Assembly: GCA_947074225.1 (NCBI GenBank)
Contig: CAMTOX010000057.1
Coordinates: 1-8,913, forward strand
From: an uncultured bacterium
Lineage (GTDB): Bacteria > Bacteroidota > Bacteroidia > Bacteroidales > Paludibacteraceae
Direction of reading: 5' to 3'
Length of the DNA stretch: 8,913 nucleotides
Made by a program: the position numbers and the translations under genes. Below the pieces are notes generated by a model. That model saw only the letters and a list, made by a program, of their open reading frames with translations. It was not told the DNA's origin and ran no database searches. This document shows, piece by piece, positions 6,501 through 8,913 of the stretch. Numbering within the stretch: the stretch's first letter is position 1; every line of letters starts with the position of its first letter.

Positions 6501-8913
6501 GTCTCTGGGTCGGTAGTAATAATAATCTCTTTGGTATCGTCTGAGTCACCACCTTTACGGTAAGAAATACTTTTCACATCATCTGTTGGCGAAGCTATAG
6601 TAACATTATCCCGATTATTAACCATTACGCTGGTTGTTCCGCTAATACTATCTACAACATTCATCCGATAAGTTCCTGATGTTAAAGTAATAGTAGCACT
6701 ACCAATATTATTACTACTTAATCCTAAGCCTAAAGGTTTACTACTTTCAATTTGACCTCCAACCACTTTACCGGCAACAGTCACTAAAGTATTATCTAAA
6801 AACCTAAGGTTAGATATCTCTTGATTAAACGTATGTTTTATTCCTACATCGGAAGGATCTTCCGGATAACGTCCATTATTTACAAAGGTGTGACCGTTCT
6901 TTTTCACTGTGATATGATGATCGCCAATTGGCACCGAAATCTCAAAAGTACCATCACTCTTTGTTGTTATAGCCTCTCCATCTTTACTACAAACTAAACC
7001 ATCTATATACAAACTTGCTCCCTCTACCGGATAATTTGTGCCCTCATAATAGACCACACCATTAACAGCAAAACTAGATACATCGGTAAAGCTTATATTA
7101 TTAAATACATTAGATGAGTGAGAAGCATATATAGGTTGCTTAGAAGGGTTAAAAGAGTGAATACCCATGGTTGGAACAACATTATATTGCAATCCCTCTG
7201 TTGTATATGGCAAAGTATTTATTAAATAATTACCATCTATATCGGTGGTTGCTTTAATAGACAACTGATCCTTACTTGGTACATTATATGTGTGAGTGGC
7301 ACCCGTTGCTAATTTACCATCATTCTTATTGAAATCTCTGCCTAAAGCCGACAAGTCAAACAACTTTCCTATATTCATTTCATCACAACGGTAATAAGCT
7401 TTCAAGTTATTTTCTTTTCCTGTTATAAACCTATCATAATTTGACTTTATGAGTGCACTGTCCAAACTCATATCCCAAAAGCGTATCTCATCTAGATATA
7501 CACCATTAAAACTGGTTAATGTATTGCTACAGCCTAAATAATAATCTTTTGTTTTATTATTCTGTAGTGTAGAAACTGTAATTCCAGATATTGTTTGAGT
7601 TTGAATCAACACACCATTCAAATATACTGTTATCTCTGCCGAAGTGGAATTATAGTTACAGGCTACTGACAATTGGCTCCATTCATTTGCCGGAAATACT
7701 ACATTGTTAAATAGAGCTGTTCTACCAGCAACAACCACACTGAGTTGTTTTGATGAATTTAAAAAGAGCGTCATTAACCCTGCCGAAGATAAAATATAAG
7801 TATTCGTATTTGTTTTTGTATAGTTTGGATATACCCACGACTGAAAAGTTACATTATTATTATCTATTAAGTTAAGCGAGGCAGGCAATATGCCATATGA
7901 ATTTGTACTTCCGTTAAAAAAGACTGAACTATTTTGATTATTATCATCACCGCTTAATGCCGATACTGTAACACCTTGTACACCCTGATTACCATCGTAA
8001 GCAATTCTTCCCGACACCACAGCATAAGGCTGACAAAAACCTTCTGAACTCAACTCGGTTCCCCCTTGTAACTTATTATTACAAACAGAATACCCTTTAA
8101 TTTTATAGTTATAGTAAACTCCTGCCTCCATATCTCTATCCTGATAAGAGTAGTTTACTAACCCTTTATGCTCTATTTGAGCCAATAATAGGCCATTGGT
8201 ACTACCAATTGGAACACGTTCAATAGAGAAATAAGAAAAGTCGCTACTATCTGCCGGCACCTCCCATTTAAGAGTTACATTATCGTTATAATAACCTTTT
8301 GACACTTCATAATTTCTTATGGTACGCGCATTAAGACTAGATAATTCACAGCTTTTCATTGGAGAAGTATAATACAAGGATTGACCTAACTTGGCCTTCA
8401 ACTCAAAATCATAAGTCGTACAAGCCGTCAAACTTCCTACTGTAAAACTTGTATTATCAGCATTAACTGCAACCTCGTTACCATTATAGGCTAAATATAA
8501 TGAAGCATTGACATCCCATATTCCCGTTCCTTTATCAATTGTTATTTGTACTGTTGTACTGCCCGGTAATTGAGTAGCTTCTGAAATGGTTGGTTTTTTA
8601 TAATCTGTAATGACACTGATTTTGTTTGTTGCAGATAAATAATAACTTAAAACACCTTCTGCAAAACAACTACGACGTATTCTAAATTCATAGTTTACAT
8701 TACCTTTATTTATCTCACTCGAAGATAATTCATAAGTTGTTGAATAATTTATTTGATTATTTACAAAAGTAATGTTATTTACCGTCTCCCACCCTCCTGA
8801 ACTATTTTTAAGTTCAAGAATAAAATCATCGGTTTTTTGATTGGTTGGATTATTTGTTGGTAATACCATATTCCAGCTAATATTTAATGTCCTATTATCC
8901 TGCTGAACCTTAA
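281..8913 (-). CDS. Giant multidomain T9SS-secreted surface protein (FN3 / carboxypeptidase-regulatory / LamG / BACON), 5'-partial
   Basis: This is one uninterrupted frame ending in TAG at 281-283. It has 2862 codons from the ATG at 8869, but stays open through 14 further codons (reading KVQQDNRTLNISWN) to the window edge, so the true start lies outside. Numbering from Met 8869, the order is: FN3-like 1-88, 92-178 and 182-278; carboxypeptidase-regulatory-like 284-575 (split by LamG 313-522), 598-680 and 694-815; an unassigned region 816-1485; CARDB-like 1483-1600; FN3-like 1604-1722; Big_5-like 1726-2268 (split by LamG 1779-1976 and 1981-2200); BACON-like 2270-2368; A-B-B-A repeats 2370-2776; T9SS sorting domain 2777-2862. 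In the family, such proteins cross the inner membrane by Sec and the outer membrane by T9SS, then are attached to the surface or released. LamG and FN3 modules usually mediate carbohydrate or protein binding, so adhesion or glycan binding is inferred; no enzyme active site was seen. A terminator-like hairpin follows the stop. The frame and secretion call are solid; the biological target is unknown. Confidence 0.93.
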   Translation of the reverse strand, partial: KVQQDNRTLNISWNMVLPTNNPTNQKTDDFILELKNSSGGWETVNNITFVNNQINYSTTYELSSSEINKGNVNYEFRIRRSCFAEGVLSYYLSATNKISVITDYKKPTISEATQLPGSTTVQITIDKGTGIWDVNASLYLAYNGNEVAVNADNTSFTVGSLTACTTYDFELKAKLGQSLYYTSPMKSCELSSLNARTIRNYEVSKGYYNDNVTLKWEVPADSSDFSYFSIERVPIGSTNGLLLAQIEHKGLVNYSYQDRDMEAGVYYNYKIKGYSVCNNKLQGGTELSSEGFCQPYAVVSGRIAYDGNQGVQGVTVSALSGDDNNQNSSVFFNGSTNSYGILPASLNLIDNNNVTFQSWVYPNYTKTNTNTYILSSAGLMTLFLNSSKQLSVVVAGRTALFNNVVFPANEWSQLSVACNYNSTSAEITVYLNGVLIQTQTISGITVSTLQNNKTKDYYLGCSNTLTSFNGVYLDEIRFWDMSLDSALIKSNYDRFITGKENNLKAYYRCDEMNIGKLFDLSALGRDFNKNDGKLATGATHTYNVPSKDQLSIKATTDIDGNYLINTLPYTTEGLQYNVVPTMGIHSFNPSKQPIYASHSSNVFNNISFTDVSSFAVNGVVYYEGTNYPVEGASLYIDGLVCSKDGEAITTKSDGTFEISVPIGDHHITVKKNGHTFVNNGRYPEDPSDVGIKHTFNQEISNLRFLDNTLVTVAGKVVGGQIESSKPLGLGLSSNNIGSATITLTSGTYRMNVVDSISGTTSVMVNNRDNVTIASPTDDVKSISYRKGGDSDDTKEIIITTDPETGEFAVLLPPVSYSISSVVINSNKDIEFSSTSFPILHANNPLMILTDSVELEDGSVKKFNYNASYIETYYSDPVFTVSDASNNDGAFGEQYFYYQDLMMPNPDTLLLYEVRNDSILYPYSESPIFIQNNFYNFKIKAFENYINKEKNNAKTIVPLKNTVVAITNAMSSSQQVYIQDGVTEDGDVVTAGEIKNLAVNEIELDDNGEATYRWMAGFPNIINDYTLGLTMTYSINNRVYNWDKNGLFNGIVLGNLPSGNNFVTSGPDKVLMILRDPPGTNSSAYWEENSTYTTQQKEGSAFVTNNDIITKTKLGVILTTISGTPGFGIITEVGSQSTLEVGVKINSKRIDSETIATTLSTSKRISTSDGFDFVGAQGDVFIGAATNIIFGNARQVGIQKDTLGNYSIIKEDVITTGSEFSTDFHYSTNYIEETLIPNLLLSRNSLLTQVTQAYYDSVEYSPTDAVIYITTLSEDDAYGRYGSSNIDSVIWGNLANRDKSLTYGPSYKMLLPENRSPQEAYQDMVLWYNEQVKGWENTMSGNEQAKIKAIEDSKTWKDKNISFDSGAKIESSTKTCTGQTIDMEWEIETLVVLGYETGFEINKTGVGLTTRTETGGTAIHSESSSSEYCNEIGYILAEDGDDDALTVDVFRAPDGFGAIFSTLGGQTCCPYEGEVVSKYYNPGTQLSAATMRIEWPEILPISQTVTDVPSGKSANFTLVLNNLSETNEDVWFTLAMLDETNPNGAQLSIDGAKLTDGRDILVRANETLTKSLQLTQTSLDVLEYKDIKIVLKSKCQADPTGVHEVIADTATLSAYFVPTCSDITLNIENRIINARSSDTLSMQILDLDRTFDNFKYVRIQYKGLSDVNWSLAKEYAVNSSDVDSNNELLPSGGRINYQLPMSNTSLFPDQTYLFRAITVCSFGIETVINESETIEVIKDMSIPQVLGTPAPSNGILEVGDDISLTFNETIRSTSLSKDDNFIVTGILNDAQIAHDVAFTLEGTATPAVTAADIRLSNQSFAFDVWVNYNGEGTLFSHGNGQNKFVVNITNENKMEVIIGQSSYISTLTIPQNKWIFITLNYLYDAQIPRLSVMFADDDMTQMLFNSLSVNSYEGHGAISIGNNLQGAIHELTLWNRARTVVEAQAAMYSSKAPSTPNLIGYWKFNEGKGSVAQDYARNRHMALSHENWYLNNENKAISLDGSSYLLLDIAKYSVNNEESYAFEMWFRGTAQSDTATLFSIGTNKLALLFAPNGNMVLQGNGVTHSITSENYLDNIWHHVALNVLRNGNAIVYVDGINVNQLDAALVPAMAGSHIVIGASGNRLSINTINYNKYFAGEVDEIRLWNATLTGEFLRNNSNVRLTGNNNGLVAYYPFEHQTLDANNQVITIGSLKDQAYHINDSIVTNATSNNAIVYASTAPAMIKAPAETNLKYSFVASDNTIVINLLDKASYLEQSTVNVTVYDVRDLANNLSQSISWKVYVNKNQLKWSDEEIAIKQLSTESETFTTSITNQSGLSEVWSITNMPSWLSADVSQGTLAALSSRNINFTVSPSTPIGVYEGIVYLSGTNQIYEPLIITLHVTGEEPIWDVDPSLYETSMNIIGQMQVVGLVSEDVNDKIAAFIDGECVGVASPVYYSRYDSYYVIMDVYGNSNLLGKEVKFKVWDASTGIVYPSVNTSSAVTYNANQLLGNMKNPFIWNAEDKIEQNVDLSSGWNWTSLYMTATDMSVPSLMQSIKSQVMVVKGKTSFTQPTAQGWAGSLSALEVGKMYKVQMSEQANLSMNGKAVDATTTPLTIYPNWNWIGYNASYNVSIADAFAGLDPEDGDQVKGQSGFALYQDYEWIGTLKTLIPGKGYMYQSQATTNKSFAYPSSEFASKAPQRTPRVQGVFNPVAENVYSGNMTMVALVKNNDEIISNCEVGVFSNDECRAAEMANENGLVFLTIAGEGSGLRLNFRVSINGTIHQIEKGIIYIDDSSIGTLDNPHIIQLVATDIQDIITENILVYPTVVSDKVFVESMYYEIQNIKLIDVNGRLIQSFDSNLKQRHEIDMTTCSEGVYLIIVDVNDGQQFIQKVVKTTNK
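542..862 (-). repeat. Repeat unit A2 (second copy of an ~110-residue module)
   Basis: Residues 2670-2776 resemble residues 2370-2484 (unit A1). Both open with a Y..(S/G).M strand (YSGNMTMVALV here, YETSMNIIGQM in A1). Both continue with a hydrophobic strand running into a D-E-C or G-E-C turn (VGVFSNDECRAAE versus AAFIDGECVGVA), and both close on a G..(K/D)NP(F/H)I segment (IGTLDNPHI versus LGNMKNPFI). The copies are diverged, so this is an old duplication. I recall similar segments just before sorting domains in other Bacteroidota proteins but cannot verify it here. Function is unknown. Confidence 0.65.
902..1402 (-). repeat. Tandem repeat pair B1-B2 (WNW-type units, ~80 residues each)
   Basis: B1 is residues 2490-2571 (1157-1402) and B2 is residues 2576-2656 (902-1144). 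Each begins with an aromatic WNW motif (SSGWNWTSLYM in B1, YPNWNWIGYNA in B2). Each then has a helical-looking stretch, a (M)VVKG or QVKG strand followed by S.F, a W.G.L strand (GWAGSLSALEVGKMYKVQ versus EWIGTLKTLIPGKGYMYQ), and a closing strand. The shared L..L..GK.Y core is the clearest evidence of duplication. The units sit between the two A repeats. They are probably part of a stalk or presentation region next to the sorting domain; function is unknown. Confidence 0.7.
1418..1762 (-). repeat. Repeat unit A1 (first copy of the ~110-residue module)
   Basis: Residues 2370-2484 form the partner of unit A2. Key elements are PSLYETSMNIIGQM, KIAAFIDGECVGVA, a YYVIMDVYG strand, a KEVKFKVWDASTG strand and a closing LGNMKNPFIW. 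The central F.VWD strand matches the LNFRVS strand of A2. It follows directly on the BACON-like module. No binding or catalytic residues can be assigned from sequence. Confidence 0.65.
1766..2062 (-). other. BACON-like beta-sandwich module
   Basis: Residues 2270-2368 have the usual pattern of a BACON-type module. An opening strand pair (LKWSDEEIAIKQLSTES, then FTTSITN) leads to WSITNMPSWLSADVSQGTLA, where the P-S-W-L followed by S.GTL is typical. Then come NINFTVSPSTPIGVYEGIVYL and a final LIITLHVTGEEP strand. BACON modules occur in Bacteroidota surface and glycan-active proteins and are thought to act in binding or as spacers. The call is by motif only and could equally be a generic choice-of-anchor or Ig-like fold. 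Confidence 0.6.
2270..2929 (-). other. LamG/concanavalin A-like domain 3
   Basis: Residues 1981-2200 carry the hallmarks of the LamG-like jelly roll: AISLDGSSYLLLDI at the start, YAFEMWFRG (the F.mWf strand), NIWHHVALNV (the W.HvA.t strand), AIVYVDGINV (vYvDG), SHIVIGASG, then FAGEVDEIRLWNATLT (the G.iDEiriWn strand) and GLVAYYPFE. This is the most canonical of the three copies. Such domains commonly bind glycans or act as adhesive modules. It directly follows LamG domain 2. Confidence 0.88.
2942..3535 (-). other. LamG/concanavalin A-like domain 2
   Basis: Residues 1779-1976 show the same fold signature in a more diverged form: FAFDVWVNYNGEGTLFSHG, then NKWIFITLNYLY (in place of the usual W.HvA), GAISIGNN, LQGAIHELTLWNRARTV (a degenerate DEiriWn strand, H-E in place of D-E) and NLIGYWKFNEGKG. 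A short linker joins it to LamG domain 3, making a tandem pair. Weakening of the D-E and W-H positions suggests it may differ in binding from its neighbour. Confidence 0.82.
3704..4060 (-). other. Fibronectin III-like module 4
   Basis: Residues 1604-1722 read as an FN3-like sandwich. A strand LNIENRIINARSSDTLSMQI precedes YVRIQYKGLSDVNWSLAKEY (the paired y.v.y......W), and RINYQLPM and QTYLFRAITVCSFGIET follow; the last corresponds to the YefrV.a.C strand seen in FN3 modules of T9SS proteins. It resembles the FN3-like modules at the right end of the window. Confidence 0.6.
4070..4423 (-). other. CARDB/NEW3-like beta-sandwich segment
   Basis: Residues 1483-1600 begin with TVTDVPSGKSANFTLVLNN, a pattern typical of domains describing additive conserved beta strands (v..G....f.l.l.N.s). 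Strands DVWFTLAMLDE, ETLTKSLQLTQ and DIKIVLKSKC follow. The family assignment is weak; an Ig-like linker between the central unassigned region and FN3-like module 4 is the safe reading. Confidence 0.4.
4415..6424 (-). other. Unassigned central region, about 670 residues
   Basis: Residues 816-1485 match no domain I can name with confidence. Landmarks are: a YFYYQDLMMPNPDTLLLYEV segment near 880-899; VLMILRDPPGTNSSAY at 1055-1070; a glycine-rich stretch FVGAQGDVFIGAATNIIFG near 1158-1176; a predicted helix at 1210-1240 (IEETLIPNLLLSRNSLL); a longer charged helical or coiled-coil stretch at about 1302-1345 (AYQDMVLWYNEQVKGWE); an acidic run LAEDGDDDALTVDVF at 1421-1435; and GGQTCCPYEGEV at 1449-1460. 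Helical content is unusual against the otherwise beta-rich protein. I recall similar motifs (a D-P-P-G loop, a C-P-Y-E turn) in other giant Bacteroidota surface proteins, but cannot confirm this here. No enzymatic function is claimed. Confidence 0.7.
6425..6790 (-). other. Carboxypeptidase-regulatory-like module 3
   Basis: Residues 694-815 open with LVTVAGKVVGGQIESSKPLG (the v.G.V......pl strand). SATITLTSGTYRMNVVDS follows, and it closes with a DPETGEFAVLLPPVSYSISS segment, equivalent to the t...G.f...lp.g.y.l of this family. The centre is longer than usual and includes a charged loop, GGDSDDTKE. It is a transthyretin-like fold, typically structural or binding. Confidence 0.6.
6830..7078 (-). 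other. Carboxypeptidase-regulatory-like module 2
   Basis: Residues 598-680 show the clean pattern of the family: SSFAVNGVVYYEGTNYPVEG, then SLYIDGLVC, then TTKSDGTFEISVPIGDHHIT followed by VKKNGHTF. The sDG.f...vp.G.h.i.v.k.G core is diagnostic. No zinc-binding or catalytic residues are expected or seen. Confidence 0.8.
7145..8020 (-). other. Carboxypeptidase-regulatory-like module 1, split by a LamG domain
   Basis: The opening strands are at residues 284-305 (VVSGRIAYDGNQGVQGVTVS). The expected closing strands appear only about 230 residues later, at 538-575 (IKATTDIDGNYLINTLPY, then YNVVPTMGIHSFNP). Between them sits LamG domain 1. The two ends together make one ordinary module, so the LamG domain appears to lie in the loop after the second strand. 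Confidence 0.65.
7304..7933 (-). other. LamG/concanavalin A-like domain 1
   Basis: Residues 313-522 contain NSSVFFNGSTNSYGILPASL, VTFQSWVYPN (the F.i..Wvyp strand), EWSQLSVACNY (in place of W.HvA), AEITVYLNGVL, DYYLGCSN, then FNGVYLDEIRFWDMSLD (the G.iDEiriWn strand), LKAYYRCDE and a final DLSALGRDF. The order and spacing fit a complete LamG-like jelly roll of about 200 residues. Confidence 0.87.
8036..8326 (-). other. Fibronectin III-like module 3
   Basis: Residues 182-278 show the FN3 strand order: NVTLKWEVPADSSDFSYFSI (the v.L.W..p.......y.i.r strand pair), NYSYQDRDMEAGVYYNYKIK (the y.D..v..g..Y.Y.v.a strand) and a trailing strand GGTELSSEG. It leads straight into the first carboxypeptidase-regulatory-like module. 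Confidence 0.75.
8336..8596 (-). other. Fibronectin III-like module 2
   Basis: Residues 92-178 contain TTVQITIDKGTGIWDVNASL, a NTSFTVGSLTACTTYDFELK stretch (the f.v..L..cT.Y.f.v.A hallmark) and a closing SLYYTSPMKSCELSS. This is a shorter and more Ig-like version of the fold than module 3. Confidence 0.65.
8606..8913 (-). other. Fibronectin III-like module 1, cut by the window edge
   Basis: The frame enters from the edge with NRTLNISWNMVLPTNNPTN, the l.isW..p strand of an FN3 module. The strands DDFILELKNSSGGWETVNNI and VNYEFRIRRSCFAEGVLSYY follow. The ATG at 8869 falls right after the conserved tryptophan strand, so it cannot be the true start of the protein. Confidence 0.65.

Noticed and set aside
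7304..7933. LamG domain 1 as a glycoside hydrolase of the concanavalin A-like superfamily
   Set aside because: No E.D.E-type catalytic motif of GH16-like enzymes is present, and the strand signatures fit binding-type LamG domains.
2270..8020. Possible enrichment of the Bacteroides O-glycosylation motif D(S/T)(A/I/L/V/M/T), with about a dozen matches such as DSV, DTL and DSI
   Set aside because: A rough expectation for a protein of this size and composition is about the same number, so there is no evidence of enrichment.
281..8913. Frameshift or fusion of several genes within the giant frame
   Set aside because: The frame is uninterrupted with coherent modules throughout and no change in composition visible by eye, so a single gene is the simplest reading.

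Overview
The window is AT-rich and almost entirely filled by one very large reading frame on the minus strand. It runs from the right edge (8913) to a TAG stop at 281-283. The C-terminus looks like a type IX secretion system (T9SS) type A sorting domain, and the rest is a chain of beta-sandwich modules: fibronectin III-like, carboxypeptidase-regulatory-like, LamG/concanavalin A-like, SbsA-type Ig-like and BACON-like. T9SS is confined to the Bacteroidota, so the host is very probably a low-GC member of that phylum. The genus cannot be read from this window.

Layout, in the gene's own direction (right to left): 8913-8036, three FN3-like modules, the first cut by the window edge; 8020-6425, three carboxypeptidase-regulatory-like modules, the first apparently split by an inserted LamG domain (7304-7933); 6424-4415, about 670 residues I cannot assign, with helical stretches and several distinctive motifs; 4423-3704, a CARDB-like segment and a fourth FN3-like module; 3694-2066, an SbsA/Big_5-like Ig module apparently split by two tandem LamG domains; 2062-1766, a BACON-like module; 1762-542, two repeat families in an A-B-B-A order; 541-281, the T9SS sorting domain. 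The 5' end of the gene, and therefore any signal peptide and promoter, lies outside the window. The ATG at 8869 is internal, because the frame stays open for 14 more codons up to the edge.

Downstream of the stop is a strong hairpin followed by a T-run in the minus direction (185-226), which fits the gene's terminator. Beyond it, at the left edge (1-127, minus), is a short decayed stretch that translates into part of an IS30-family transposase with in-frame stops, so an insertion-sequence remnant lies behind the gene. Between the two sits a small palindromic cluster (150-170). I see no RNA gene, CRISPR array or second intact gene. No antisense reading frame looks real.

The protein is most likely a secreted or surface-attached giant adhesin-like or glycan-binding protein. 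No catalytic domain was recognised. The least understood parts are the central unassigned module and the nested (domain-in-domain) placement of the LamG modules.
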